Made by a program: the position numbers and the translations under genes. Positions 8,449 through 17,603 of a stretch of 64,000 bases of DNA are shown in pieces. Origin of the DNA: Falsiroseomonas selenitidurans (lineage in GTDB: Bacteria > Pseudomonadota > Alphaproteobacteria > Acetobacterales > Acetobacteraceae). The stretch covers positions 1 to 64,000 of the forward strand of contig NZ_JAAVNE010000021.1 in NCBI RefSeq assembly GCF_012103215.1, written 5' to 3'. The notes beneath the pieces were generated by a model. The model ran no database searches and was not told the origin of the DNA. It worked only from the letters and a program-made list of their open reading frames with translations. Position 1 is the stretch's first letter. Each line of letters starts with the position of its first letter.

Positions 8449-9339
8449 TCAGCCGGCCGGCTTCAGCACCCGCCCGGCCACCGCGTCCAGCTTGGCCAGC
8501 AGCGCGGGGTCGCGCATCTCCGGCGCCGTGATCAGCGCGTGGTCCAGCGCCCGGTCGCAGCCCGCCGGGCAGGGGCCGCGCGGGGCGCCGAGGCCCGGCA
8601 CCACATCGGCCACCAGCGCGCGGGCCTTGTCGGCATTGCCGAACAGCACCTTCACCACCTGGTCCACCGTCACCGCGTCATGGTCCGGGTGCCAGCAGTC
8701 GAAATCCGTCACCATGGCGACGGTCGCGTAGCAAAGCTCCGCCTCCCGCGCCAGTTTCGCCTCCGGCATGTTGGTCATGCCGATCACGCTGCAGCCCCAG
8801 CTCCGGTACAGCAGGCTTTCCGCCTTGGTGGAGAATTGCGGCCCCTCCATCACCAGATAGGTGCCGCCGCGCGTCACCGGCAGGCCGAGCTTCTCGGCCG
8901 AGGCCTGCAGCGCATCGCCCAGCCGCGGGCAGACCGGGTGGGCCACGGAGACATGGCCGACGCAGCCGGTCTCGAAGAACGACTTCTGGCGCGCAAAGGT
9001 GCGGTCGATGAACTGGTCGACGATGACGAAGTGGCCCGGCGGCAGTTCCTCCTTCAGCGAGCCCACGGCGGAGAGGGAGATGATCTCGGTGCAGCCGGCG
9101 CGCTTCATCGCGTCGATATTGGCGCGGTAGTTCAGCGCGGAGGGCGGCGTCGGGTGGCCGCGGCCGTGGCGCGGCAGGAAGCGCACCTGCACCCCCGCCA
9201 GGCTGCCATGCAGGATCTCGTCCGAGGCCGCGCCCCACGGGCTTTCCACCCGCAGCCAGCGCCGATCCTCGAGCCCCGGGATGTCATAGAGGCCGGAGCC
9301 GCCGATCAGGCCGATGACGGGGGTGACGGTTTCGGGCAT
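8449..9339 (-). CDS. mtnP: S-methyl-5'-thioadenosine phosphorylase
   Basis: 296 residues. 'IGLIGGSGLYDIPGLED' at the N-terminus holds the phosphate-binding Gly-Ser-Gly. 'FLPRHGRGHPTPPSALNYRANI', broken into 'RHGRGH' and 'NYRANI', plus 'VMEGPQFSTKAES' and 'IGMTNMPEAKLAREAE' are family signatures of PNP/MTAP class enzymes; the 'TNMPEAKLAREAE' form favours MTAP. It cleaves methylthioadenosine with phosphate to adenine and methylthioribose-1-phosphate, feeding methionine salvage. Cytoplasmic. No other salvage genes are adjacent. Confidence 0.9.
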   Translation of the reverse strand: MPETVTPVIGLIGGSGLYDIPGLEDRRWLRVESPWGAASDEILHGSLAGVQVRFLPRHGRGHPTPPSALNYRANIDAMKRAGCTEIISLSAVGSLKEELPPGHFVIVDQFIDRTFARQKSFFETGCVGHVSVAHPVCPRLGDALQASAEKLGLPVTRGGTYLVMEGPQFSTKAESLLYRSWGCSVIGMTNMPEAKLAREAELCYATVAMVTDFDCWHPDHDAVTVDQVVKVLFGNADKARALVADVVPGLGAPRGPCPAGCDRALDHALITAPEMRDPALLAKLDAVAGRVLKPAG

Positions 9340-9402
9340 GCGGTGGGGCTCCTGGCTGCGGGCGGCTTCTACAATGGCAGCCGCCGCACTTGAAGCAGGC
9401 GC

Positions 9403-10536
9403 CTATCGGCCCTGATCCGCCACCGCGACCGCCGGGTAATCCATGCCCGCCAGGGCGCGTTCCAGGCGCTGCCGCGCCGGCGGCAGGTGCGGCAGCAGGC
9501 GCAGCGCCACGGCGCGCAACGCCCGCATCGCGGGGCGGCGGCCCAGCACCAGCGCGGTCAGCCGATCCGTCCGCCCCACCACGAGCGCGGCGATGCGCCG
9601 GCGTTCCGCCGCCCAGGCCTCCAGCGCCGCCTCCCCGCCCGGCAGCGCCCGGGCCAGGGCGCAGGCATCCTGGATGCCGAGGTTCATCCCCTGCCCGCCC
9701 GCCGGGGAGTGGATATGCGCGGCATCGCCGGCCAGCAGCACGCGGCCCTGGCGGAAGCGGGTGGCGATCCGGTGGCTGATGCGAAAGGCGCTCCACCAAT
9801 CCGCCGCCACGAAGCGCAGCCCGGGATGCTGCAGCGTGGCGAGGTCGCCTTCCGCTGGCGGGGCACCGCCGGGCGGGCGCATGGAGACGCCGCGCCAGCG
9901 CCCGCCCGGCAGGGGAAAGTAGAAGCTGCCGGAATCGCGCCCCGGCATGATGTGCAGATGGGCGGGCTCCAGCCCCTCGATCAGCCCATCCGCCAGCACG
10001 CATTGCTCCTCATAGGCCGCGCCCTCGAAGCCTATCCCGGCGGCCTTGCGGACGCTGCTGTGGGCGCCGTCGCAGCCGATCACATGGTCGAACTGCGCCA
10101 CCTCCTCGCGCCCGTCAGGGTGGCGCAGCGTGGCGGTGCCGGTGGTGGCGTCCAGCGCCACCAGCGCCACCCCGCGTTCCGGCGGTGGGGCGCCGGTAGC
10201 GGCCAGGGCCTCGGCCAGCAGCCGCTCCGTCTCGGTCTGCGGCAGCAGCAGCATGCTGGGGAAGCCGGGATGCGCGCGATGCGACAGGCGGATGGTGGGC
10301 GCCGCCGGGCCCAGGCCGAACACCACGCCCAGCGGCCGCAGCGCCACGGCCGCGATCGGCGCCGCCACGCCCAGCGGGGCCAGCGTCTCCAGCGTGCGGG
10401 CCTGGATGCCAAGGGCGCGGGAATAAGCGGCCGGGGCCGCGGCGCGGTCCACCTGACGGAAGCCCAGCCCCTGCCGGCTCAGGGCCAGCGCCAGCGCCAG
10501 GCCGGCCGGCCCGGCCCCCACGATCAGCACGCGCAT
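9403..10536 (-). CDS. FAD-dependent aromatic monooxygenase (PHBH/UbiH superfamily)
   Basis: 377 residues from ATG 10536, which has a 'GGAGGT' site; an upstream in-frame start adds unsupported residues. 'VLIVGAGPAGLALALALS' is the N-terminal FAD Rossmann motif, 'HVIGCDGAHSSVRKAAG' the DG motif binding FAD and NAD(P)H, and 'VLLAGDAAHIHSPAGGQG' the second FAD motif followed by 'MNLGIQDA'. These three together define class A flavoprotein hydroxylases that insert one O2 atom into an aromatic or polyketide substrate. Substrate unknown. Transcribed away from the pet operon, beyond its terminator. Confidence 0.88.
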   Translation of the reverse strand: MRVLIVGAGPAGLALALALSRQGLGFRQVDRAAAPAAYSRALGIQARTLETLAPLGVAAPIAAVALRPLGVVFGLGPAAPTIRLSHRAHPGFPSMLLLPQTETERLLAEALAATGAPPPERGVALVALDATTGTATLRHPDGREEVAQFDHVIGCDGAHSSVRKAAGIGFEGAAYEEQCVLADGLIEGLEPAHLHIMPGRDSGSFYFPLPGGRWRGVSMRPPGGAPPAEGDLATLQHPGLRFVAADWWSAFRISHRIATRFRQGRVLLAGDAAHIHSPAGGQGMNLGIQDACALARALPGGEAALEAWAAERRRIAALVVGRTDRLTALVLGRRPAMRALRAVALRLLPHLPPARQRLERALAGMDYPAVAVADQGR

Positions 10537-10590
10537 CGCCGCACCTCCATCCCGCCGCCGATCCTGGCACAGGCGCGGTTGCAGGGAAGG

Positions 10591-10625
10591 CAAAAACAAA
10601 GGGCCGCCCCTTGCCGGGGCGGCCC
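10591..10625 (-). terminator. Intrinsic terminator of the petABC operon
   Basis: On the - strand a perfect 10-bp stem (GGGCCGCCCC with GGGGCGGCCC, loop GGCAA; 10601-10625) is followed at once by TTTGTTTTTG. It sits about 30 bases past the cytochrome c1 stop, the expected position for a Rho-independent terminator of the bc1 operon. Confidence 0.9.
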
Positions 10626-10654
10626 TCGCCTGGCCTGGTGCTGAGGCGCTGGGA

Positions 10655-11443
10655 TCAGTGCGCCACGTCGGCCCAGATCTTGCGCTTCACCGCATAGGTC
10701 AGGCCGCCGAGGACGATCAGGAACAGGATGATGCGCACGCCCATGGCCTTGCGCTGCTCGGCCTCCGGCTCCGCCGCCCAGGCAAGGAAGGTGGCAACGT
10801 CGCGGGCCATCTGGTCCACCGTCGCGGCCGTGCCGTCGGCGTATTCCACCTGGTCCGGGTTCAGCACCGCCGGCATGGCGATCTGGTGGCCGGGGAAATA
10901 GGCGTTGTAGTTCATGCCCTCCGCCACCACGAAGCCCTCCGGCGGCTCGACATAGCCGGTCAGCAGGGCGCGGACATAGTTGGCGCCGTCCGCCCGGGCC
11001 TTGGTGATGACCGACAGATCAACCGGATAGGCGCCGTTGTTGGCCGCCCGCGCCGCCAGTTCGTTCGGGAAGGGGCGGCGGAAGCGGTCGGACAGGCGGG
11101 CCGGGCGCTCGAACATCTCGCCCAGATCATTCGGGCCGTCCGTCACCGTGAAGCTGGCGGCGAGGGCGCGGACCTGGTCCTCGCTCAGCCCGATCTCCAG
11201 CAGGTTGCGGTAGGAGAGCAGGTGCATGGCGTGGCAGGCCGAGCAGACCTCCTTGTACACCTGCAAGCCACGCTGCGCCGAGCCGCGGTCATAGGTGCCG
11301 AAGAAGCCGGCGAAGCTGAAATTGGCGTTGGGGATGGCGATCGCCTCCCCGGCCGCCTGCGCCGGCGTGGCCATGCCGAGGGCGGCGGCGCCAAGCGCCA
11401 TCGCCCCGACGAGGTTGCGGAAGCCCCGCTTGAGGTCGCGCAT
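10655..11443 (-). CDS. petC: Cytochrome c1, bc1 complex subunit
   Basis: 262 residues from ATG 11443, which shares one base with the cytochrome b stop (TGATG), so it is translationally coupled. An N-terminal signal peptide ends near 'ATPAQAAG'. The haem c site 'CSACH' is at residues 67-71. 'GAYPVDLSVITKARADG' and 'YFPGHQIAMP' (axial Met region) are typical. The single C-terminal anchor is 'VRIILFLIVLGGLTYAVKR'. It accepts electrons from the Rieske protein and reduces soluble cytochrome c in the periplasm. Confidence 0.95.
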   Translation of the reverse strand: MRDLKRGFRNLVGAMALGAAALGMATPAQAAGEAIAIPNANFSFAGFFGTYDRGSAQRGLQVYKEVCSACHAMHLLSYRNLLEIGLSEDQVRALAASFTVTDGPNDLGEMFERPARLSDRFRRPFPNELAARAANNGAYPVDLSVITKARADGANYVRALLTGYVEPPEGFVVAEGMNYNAYFPGHQIAMPAVLNPDQVEYADGTAATVDQMARDVATFLAWAAEPEAEQRKAMGVRIILFLIVLGGLTYAVKRKIWADVAH

Positions 11444-12714
11444 CAGGCCTTCTCCATCGGCTTCGCCACGGCCCCGGCAGGCATCGGTCCGCCGCCGCGC
11501 AGGACGGGCAGGGCAATGCTCTCGGGCAGCGACAGGGGCCGCTCCAGGCGGCCGAGCAGGGGCAGGATCACCAGGAAGTAGGCGAAGTAGTAGGCGGTGG
11601 CGATGCGGGAGATCGTCACATACGGCTCCTCCGCCGGCTTTCCGCCCGCCCACATCAGGACGAAGAAGGCGATCAGCCACAGGAACAGCGTCCACTTCGC
11701 GATCGGCCGGAAGCGCATCGACCGCACCGGGGAGGTATCCAGCCAGGGCAGGATGAACAGCACCGCGATCGAGCCGAACATCAGCAGCACGCCGCCGAGC
11801 TTGTCCGGCACCGCGCGCAGGATGGCGTAGAAGGGCAGGAAGTACCATTCCGGCACGATGTGCGCGGGCGTCACCAGCGGGTTCGCCGGAATGTAGTTGT
11901 CCGGGTGGCCGAGGTAGTTCGGCGCGAAGAACACCAGCGAGGCGAAGACGATGAAGTAGACGATCAGCCCGACGCTGTCCTTGGCCGTGTAGTAGGGGTG
12001 GAAGGGCAGCGTGTCCTGCGGGCCCTTCGGGTCGATGCCCAGCGGGTTGTTGGAGCCCGTGATGTGCAGCGCCGCAACATGCAGGAAGACCACGCCGGCG
12101 ATCACGAAGGGGAGCAGGTAGTGCAGGCTGAAGAAGCGGTTGAGCGTGGGGTTGTCCACGCTGAAGCCGCCCCACAGCCAGGTCACGATGTGCTCGCCCA
12201 CGATCGGGAAGGCGGAGAACAGGTTGGTGATGACGGTGGCGCCCCAGAAGGACATCTGGCCCCAGGGCAGCACGTAGCCCATGAAGGCGGTGGCCATCAT
12301 CAGCAGGAAGATGACGACGCCGAGGATCCACAGCAATTCGCGCGGCGCCTTGTAGGACCCGTAGTAGAGCCCGCGCCAGATGTGGATGTAGACGACGATG
12401 AAGAACATGCTGGCGCCGTTCATGTGAACGTAGCGGATCAGCCAGCCATAGTTCACGTCGCGCATGATGCGCTCGACGCTGTCGAAGGCGTAGGTGGTGT
12501 GCGGGGTGTAGTTCATCGCCAGGAAGATGCCGGTGGCGATCATGATCATCAGCGTGACCATGGCGAGGGCGCCGAAATTCCAGAAGTAGTTGAAATTCCG
12601 CGGCGTCGGGAACGTCCCGTATTCCTTTTGCATCATGGTGAACACGGGCAGCCGCTGGTCGACCCAGCGGATGACGGGGTTCTTGATGCTGCTGTCGTGA
12701 AGGCCGATGGCCAT
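11443..12714 (-). CDS. petB: Cytochrome b, bc1 complex subunit
   Basis: 423 residues from ATG 12714. It has the full-length bacterial cytochrome b fold: '[21 protein letters not shown]' (helix A), '[16 protein letters not shown]' and '[20 protein letters not shown]' carrying the haem-binding histidines of helices B and D, and the Qo-site '[10 protein letters not shown]'. The '[15 protein letters not shown]' loop lines the Qo pocket. It holds haems bL and bH and runs the Q cycle in the inner membrane. It lies 49 bases after the Rieske gene. Confidence 0.97.
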   Translation of the reverse strand: MAIGLHDSSIKNPVIRWVDQRLPVFTMMQKEYGTFPTPRNFNYFWNFGALAMVTLMIMIATGIFLAMNYTPHTTYAFDSVERIMRDVNYGWLIRYVHMNGASMFFIVVYIHIWRGLYYGSYKAPRELLWILGVVIFLLMMATAFMGYVLPWGQMSFWGATVITNLFSAFPIVGEHIVTWLWGGFSVDNPTLNRFFSLHYLLPFVIAGVVFLHVAALHITGSNNPLGIDPKGPQDTLPFHPYYTAKDSVGLIVYFIVFASLVFFAPNYLGHPDNYIPANPLVTPAHIVPEWYFLPFYAILRAVPDKLGGVLLMFGSIAVLFILPWLDTSPVRSMRFRPIAKWTLFLWLIAFFVLMWAGGKPAEEPYVTISRIATAYYFAYFLVILPLLGRLERPLSLPESIALPVLRGGGPMPAGAVAKPMEKA

Positions 12715-12763
12715 CTGCCTGGCTCCCCGGGGGGTTTGGATGTGGCGCGCCGAGTGGGCTGGG

Positions 12764-13339
12764 TCAGCCGATACGGATCTGCGTATCCGACATGAAGCTG
12801 TACGCCGGAACCGCAAGGTTCAGCGGCGCCGGCCCCTGGCGGATGCGACCGGAGGTGTCGTAGTGGCTGCCGTGGCAGGGGCAGAACCAGCCATTGTAGT
12901 TGCCCTTGGCATCGGTCGGCTTCTGGCCCAGCGGCACGCAGCCCAGATGCGTGCAGACGCCCAGCACCACCAGCCACTGGTCCTTCTGCACCCGCGCCTG
13001 GTCCGGCTGCGGGTCCTTCAGCTCGGACAGCGGCGTGGCGCGCGCCACCTGGATTTCCTCCGCCGTGCGGTGCCGCACGAAGACCGGCTTGCCGCGCCAG
13101 ACCACGGTCACCGCCTGGCCGACCGCGATCGGCGTCAGGTCGACCTCGGTGGAGGCCAGCGCCAGCACGTCGCGCGCCGGATTCATCGAGCTGATGAAGG
13201 GCCACACCACGGCGCCCACGCCAACCGCGGCGAAGGCGCCCGTCGTCAGCACCAGGAAGTCGCGCCGCGTCCCGCCATCCGGCGTCGGCCCGTGGGCGGC
13301 GCCATGCGGTGCCCCGGCAGGCACCATTGTCTCGGCCAT
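12764..13339 (-). CDS. petA: Rieske iron-sulfur subunit of the bc1 complex
   Basis: 191 residues from ATG 13339 with 'AAAAGGA' upstream. '[19 protein letters not shown]' is a twin-arginine signal-anchor, as usual for Rieske proteins exported folded. Cluster ligands are Cys129/His131 in 'CTHLGC' and Cys153/His156 in 'CPCHGSH'; Cys134 and Cys155 would form the stabilising disulfide. It carries electrons from ubiquinol to cytochrome c1. First gene of petABC. Confidence 0.96.
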   Translation of the reverse strand: MAETMVPAGAPHGAAHGPTPDGGTRRDFLVLTTGAFAAVGVGAVVWPFISSMNPARDVLALASTEVDLTPIAVGQAVTVVWRGKPVFVRHRTAEEIQVARATPLSELKDPQPDQARVQKDQWLVVLGVCTHLGCVPLGQKPTDAKGNYNGWFCPCHGSHYDTSGRIRQGPAPLNLAVPAYSFMSDTQIRIG

Positions 13340-13704
13340 CTCGTCGTCCTTTTCCGCCCGCCGCTTGCGTGACCGCCCGGGGAGCGCCCCCGGCAGGCCC
13401 ACCGGCCGAACCCGATCCCTGGTTCGTCCGGTCGGCCCCTGCCTGCAAGGCGACCCGCATCGCCGCGAAACCTCGGCGCCAGTCCCGTCGCCCGGAGGGT
13501 CGTGCCGCCGCAAGGGCGGGTGCGAAATCCTGGCGCGCGGCCGTGGCGCTGCGGCGCATATAAAGGGTGGGTTGCACAGGTGTCCATCCGCTGCAGCGCC
13601 GGAAATCTCGGCGGAAGCGGTCTGTTGCCATGCCATCGCAGGAAGGGTCGCCTTCGGCTTAACCCGCTGCCAATCTCCGTTTCATCCAGGAGGAAGCCGC
13701 CACC
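13340..13704. other. petA/hemF divergent intergenic region
   Basis: This 365-base gap has no supported gene. It holds the pet promoter at 13558-13586 and the hemF ribosome-binding site AGGAGG about 10 bases before 13705. The pet leader would be about 210 bases, long enough for structure, but I recognise no riboswitch. No obvious promoter is visible for hemF. Confidence 0.6.
13558..13586 (-). promoter_or_regulatory. Sigma-70-type promoter of petABC
   Basis: On the - strand TGGACA (13586-13581), a 17-base spacer and TTATAT (13563-13558) match the -35/-10 pattern well and stand out in a 70+ percent GC background. Transcription would start near 13550, about 210 bases upstream of petA. Confidence 0.65.
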
Positions 13705-14631
13705 ATGTCCGAGACGCCCGCCCCGCAGCCCCCCGCCAGCGCCGAGGCGAAGGGCGTGCCCCTGGACCACCCCATGGTCGCCCCGGCCCGCGCCTGGTTC
13801 GAGAGCCTGCGCGACCGGATCTGCGCCGCCTTCGAGGCCTGCGAGGACGAGCTGGCCGGAGGACCGCACGCCGGCCTGCCCGCCGGCCGCTTCCAGCGCA
13901 CGGCATGGGACCGGCCGGAAGGCGGCGGCGGCGTGATGTCGGTGATGAAGGGACGGGTGTTCGAGAAGGTGGGCGTCAACGTCTCCACCGTCTTCGGCGA
14001 ATTCTCCCCCGATTTCCGCAAGCAGATTCCCGGGGCGGCGGAGGATCCGCGCTTTCTTGCCACCGGCATTTCCCTGGTGGCGCACCTGCGCAGCCCGCGC
14101 GTGCCGGCGGTGCACATGAACACCCGCTTCATCCTGACCACCAAGGCCTGGTTCGGCGGCGGTGGCGACATCACGCCGATGGACCATGCGGCGCCGCATT
14201 CCCTGGCCGACGCGGCCGATTTCCACGCCGCCTTCAAGGCCGCCTGCGACCGCCACGACCCCACCTACTACCCGCGCTTCAAGCAGTGGTGCGACGAGTA
14301 CTTCTTCCTGCCGCACCGCAACGAGCCGCGCGGCCTGGGCGGCATCTTCTACGACTGGCTTGGCGACCGCACGCCGGGCCAGGGCATCGAGAAGGATTTC
14401 GCCTTCACCAGGGATGTCGGCCTTGCCTTCCTGGAGGCCTACCCCGCCATCGTCCGCCGCCGCATGCACGAGCCCTGGACGGAGGCGGAGCGCACGCACC
14501 AGCTGATGCGCCGCGGCCGCTACGTGGAGTTCAACCTGCTCTACGACCGCGGCACCATCTTCGGCCTGAAGACCGGCGGCAATGTGGAGGCCATCCTGAT
14601 GTCCCTGCCGCCGGAGACCGGCTGGCCGTAA
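13705..14631 (+). CDS. hemF: Oxygen-dependent coproporphyrinogen III oxidase
   Basis: 308 residues, usual length. Signatures include '[19 protein letters not shown]', '[17 protein letters not shown]', '[12 protein letters not shown]' and '[12 protein letters not shown]'; the C-terminal '[18 protein letters not shown]' is diagnostic. It catalyses two oxidative decarboxylations of coproporphyrinogen III to protoporphyrinogen IX with O2, in the cytoplasm. AGGAGG lies at a good distance from the ATG. Its position opposite the bc1 operon fits shared demand for haem and cytochromes. Confidence 0.96.
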   Translation: MSETPAPQPPASAEAKGVPLDHPMVAPARAWFESLRDRICAAFEACEDELAGGPHAGLPAGRFQRTAWDRPEGGGGVMSVMKGRVFEKVGVNVSTVFGEFSPDFRKQIPGAAEDPRFLATGISLVAHLRSPRVPAVHMNTRFILTTKAWFGGGGDITPMDHAAPHSLADAADFHAAFKAACDRHDPTYYPRFKQWCDEYFFLPHRNEPRGLGGIFYDWLGDRTPGQGIEKDFAFTRDVGLAFLEAYPAIVRRRMHEPWTEAERTHQLMRRGRYVEFNLLYDRGTIFGLKTGGNVEAILMSLPPETGWP

Positions 14632-14741
14632 CCGTTTCCGGGCCGCAGGTTGCAATCGGTGGCTCGACATGGGCGCCGCCGGGGCGGCAATCTCGCGGCC
14701 GCAGAAGGGCCACCAGGAGGCCCCGTCCAGGAGGCCCCCTG

Positions 14742-15194
14742 ATGGTTGAGATCAGCGTCAATGGCGCGACGCGCCGGGTGGATGTGGAGGGGGATACCCC
14801 CCTTCTGTGGGTGCTGCGCGACACGCTGGGCCTGACCGGGACCAAGTATGGCTGCGGCGTGGCGCAATGCGGCGCCTGCACCGTGCTCATCGAAGGCGCC
14901 GCCATGCGGTCCTGCCAGCTGCCGGTGGAGAGCGTGGCCGGCCAGCGCATCACCACCATCGAGGCGATCGAGGCCGACCCGGTGGGCGCCCGGCTGGTCG
15001 CCGCCTGGGTGGCGCTGGACGTGCCGCAATGCGGCTACTGCCAATCCGGCCAGCTGATGGCCGCCACCGCCCTGCTGAAGGAAACCCCGCAGCCGGCCGA
15101 GGCCGACATCGCCGCGGCGATGACCAATCTCTGCCGCTGCGGCACCTACAACATGATCGCCGCCGGCATCCGCCAGGCGGCGGACGCGGCATGA
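14742..15194 (+). CDS. (2Fe-2S) subunit of a molybdenum hydroxylase (IorA-like)
   Basis: 150 residues with AGGAGG upstream. The N-terminal plant-ferredoxin domain has Cys38, Cys43, Cys46 and Cys58 ('YGCGVAQCGACTV'); the C-terminal all-helical domain has Cys97, Cys100, Cys131 and Cys133 ('CGYCQSG' and 'CRCG'). This two-cluster small subunit is typical of isoquinoline 1-oxidoreductase/aldehyde dehydrogenase types in the xanthine oxidase family. It relays electrons from the molybdenum centre. The stop overlaps an ATG of the next gene (ATGA). Confidence 0.93.
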   Translation: MVEISVNGATRRVDVEGDTPLLWVLRDTLGLTGTKYGCGVAQCGACTVLIEGAAMRSCQLPVESVAGQRITTIEAIEADPVGARLVAAWVALDVPQCGYCQSGQLMAATALLKETPQPAEADIAAAMTNLCRCGTYNMIAAGIRQAADAA

Positions 15195-15208
15195 GGGGGC
15201 AGCCGGCC

Positions 15209-17452
15209 ATGACCCGCCTCGACGACGCGCTCGCCACCCTCGGGCCGATCGCCCCGCGCAACCTCTCGCGCCGCGCCGGCCTGCTGGCCGGCTTCGGCGG
15301 CGGGCTGCTGCTGGCCATCGGCGTGCCGCCGCAACCGGCCCGCGCCCAGGCCATGGGCGGCATCGCCCATGCGCGCAAGGTCTCCGCCTACCTCACCATC
15401 CAGCCGGATGGCCGCATCCGGCTGCTGAACCCCTTCGCCGAGGGTGGCCAGGGCATCCATACCGCGGTCGCGCAGATCGTGGCGGAGGAGCTGGACGCCG
15501 ACCTCGCCGCCTTCGAGGTGACCACGGCGCCGGCCGGGGCGGACTACCAGGTGCTGTTCAACGGCACCCGCCGCGTCACCGGCGGCAGCTTCTCCATCCG
15601 CAACAGCTTCCAGCACTTCCGGGTGCTGGGCGCCACGGCGCGGGCCATGCTGGTAACGGCCGGGGCGGCGCGCCTCGGCGTGCCGGCGGCGGACATCACC
15701 ACGGAGCCGGGCTTCGTGCTGCACGCCGCCTCCGCCCGGCGCATCCCCTATGGCGACCTGGCGGCCGCCGCGGCCGCCCTGCCGGTGCCCGGTGACGCCG
15801 AGCCGAAGTCGCCCGCCCGCTTCCGCCTGATCGGCACGCCGGCCAGGCGCCTCGACACGCGCGCGAAGAGCACCGGCGCCGCGCAATACGGCATCGACAT
15901 GCGGGTGGAGGGCATGCTGCAGGGCGCCATCCTGCACGCCCCCCGCGCCGGGGCGGAGCCGGGGGAGGTGCTGAACGAGGCGGCGCTGAAGGCCATGCCC
16001 GGCGTGCATTCCGTGCACCGCCTGCCCGGCGCCGTCGCCGTGCTGGCCGACAGCTTCTGGCGCGCCCGCCGCGCGGTGGAAGCGGCGGAAGTGGCCTGGA
16101 CCGCGCTTTCGGGCCAGCCGGTGGTGCCGGAGGACTTCTCCTCGGACGGGATGCGCGAGGCGCTGCGCGCCCAGGCGGATGCGCCCGGCAACCCGGCCCG
16201 CGACGCGCAGGGCGACGCCCCCGCGGCGCTGCGCAGCGCCGCCAAGGTCATCACCGCGGACTACGACGCGCCCTACCTGGCCCATGCGCAGCTGGAGCCG
16301 CCTTCCGCCACCGTCCGCTTCAACGCCGACGGCACGCTGGATGTCTGGACGCCGAACCAGGCGCCGGAAGCCTTCCAGGCGATCGCGGCGCGGGAGGCGG
16401 CGCTGGATGCGGGCAGGGTGCGCATCCATTCCCCGCTGATGGGCGGCTTCTTCGGCCGGCATTTCACCTACGGCCAGTACCACCCGATGAACCAGGCCAT
16501 CCGCCTGGCGCGGGCGGTGGACCGGCCGGTGAAGGTGATCTGGAGCCGGGAAGAGGAATTCGCCCGCGACGCCTATCGCCCCATGGGCTTCGCCCGGCTG
16601 CGCGCCGGGCTGGATTCGGAAGGCCGGCTGGTGGCGCTGCATGCGACGGTGCCGGGGGAAGGCCCGGTCGCCAAGCATTTCGGCGGGGCGCGGCTGGGCA
16701 ACCCGCCGCTCGATACCTCGGCGGTGGAGGGCGTGGCCTTCAAGCCCTACGCCATCCCCAACCGGCGGGTGGACTGGGCGCATGTGCCGCATCCGGTGAA
16801 TGTCGGCTTCTGGCGCTCCGTCGGCCATTCCATGAACGACTTCTTCTACGAAGCCTTCCTGGACGAGGTGGCGGAAGCCGCGGGCGCGGACCCCCTGGCC
16901 TTCCGCCGCGCGCATCTCGAAGCCTCGCCCCGGCACCAGGCCCTGCTGGACGCGGTGGTGGACCTGGCGGGCGGCTGGCGGCGCGGGCCCTTCGCGGCAG
17001 CGGACGGCACGCGCCGCGCCCGCGGCCTGGCCATGGCCTCCCCCTTCGGGACCGAGGTCGCGACCATCGCGGAGGTCTCGCTGCGGGATGGGGAGGCGGT
17101 GGTGCACGACCTGTTCGTGGCGATCGACCCGGGCAGCATCGTCAACCCCGCGATCATCGCCGCCCAGGTGGAGAGCGCCGCCTGCATCGGCCTGTCCTCC
17201 GCCGCCTTCGAGGAGGTGGTCTTCGAGGGCGGGCGCCCGCAGCAGCGCAACTTCGACACCTACCGCATCCTGACCCGGGCGGAGATGCCGAAGGTGCATG
17301 TGCGCATCGTGCAGTCCGGTGCGCCAATGGGCGGGGTGGGGGAGCCGGGGACGCCGGGCGTGCCGCCGGCGGTGGCGAACGCCATCGCCGTGCTGACCGG
17401 CCGCCGGGTGCGCAGCCTGCCCTTCGCCCGCAACCGGCTGGGCGAAGCCTGA
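15209..17452 (+). CDS. Molybdopterin-binding large subunit, IorB-like
   Basis: 747 residues from ATG 15209, with GAGGGGG upstream; ATG 15191, overlapping the previous stop, would add six. 'LSRRAGLLAGFGGGLLLAIG' is a twin-arginine-like signal ending near 'PARAQA', so the enzyme is probably exported folded to the periplasm. Aldehyde oxidase/xanthine dehydrogenase Mo-binding sequences follow ('LMGGFFGRHF', 'VNVGFWRSVGHS', and 'GGVGEPGTPGVPPAVANA' with the active-site Glu). It hydroxylates an N-heterocycle or aldehyde; the substrate is unknown. The usual cytochrome c partner is absent next door. Confidence 0.88.
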   Translation: MTRLDDALATLGPIAPRNLSRRAGLLAGFGGGLLLAIGVPPQPARAQAMGGIAHARKVSAYLTIQPDGRIRLLNPFAEGGQGIHTAVAQIVAEELDADLAAFEVTTAPAGADYQVLFNGTRRVTGGSFSIRNSFQHFRVLGATARAMLVTAGAARLGVPAADITTEPGFVLHAASARRIPYGDLAAAAAALPVPGDAEPKSPARFRLIGTPARRLDTRAKSTGAAQYGIDMRVEGMLQGAILHAPRAGAEPGEVLNEAALKAMPGVHSVHRLPGAVAVLADSFWRARRAVEAAEVAWTALSGQPVVPEDFSSDGMREALRAQADAPGNPARDAQGDAPAALRSAAKVITADYDAPYLAHAQLEPPSATVRFNADGTLDVWTPNQAPEAFQAIAAREAALDAGRVRIHSPLMGGFFGRHFTYGQYHPMNQAIRLARAVDRPVKVIWSREEEFARDAYRPMGFARLRAGLDSEGRLVALHATVPGEGPVAKHFGGARLGNPPLDTSAVEGVAFKPYAIPNRRVDWAHVPHPVNVGFWRSVGHSMNDFFYEAFLDEVAEAAGADPLAFRRAHLEASPRHQALLDAVVDLAGGWRRGPFAAADGTRRARGLAMASPFGTEVATIAEVSLRDGEAVVHDLFVAIDPGSIVNPAIIAAQVESAACIGLSSAAFEEVVFEGGRPQQRNFDTYRILTRAEMPKVHVRIVQSGAPMGGVGEPGTPGVPPAVANAIAVLTGRRVRSLPFARNRLGEA

Positions 17453-17580
17453 TTCCTGGCGCACCAGGCTCCGACCTGCGGTCCGAAGGGCCGGGCGCAC
17501 GCGCGGCCGGTGCCGTGAAGATGGGGCCCGCGGAGGCGGCGCCGCCGGACGGCGCCGGGTGACTGCGCGATTCGCGCGGG
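17450..17580 (+). repeat. Multi-hairpin intergenic repeat, copy C (degenerate)
   Basis: Begins at the stop codon of the upstream gene with TGATTCCTGGCGCACCAGG, nearly identical to the start of copy B, which also begins at a stop codon. It continues with CTGCGGTCCGAAGGGCC, GGCCGGTGCCGTGAAG and CCGCGGAGGCGGC, all aligned to copy B. The second hairpin is missing. Two further perfect stems lie at 17538-17544/17550-17556 and 17565-17569/17573-17577. It separates two convergent genes. Confidence 0.68.
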
Positions 17581-17603
17581 GGGAGCGCCGGGTGGACTGA
17601 CGA

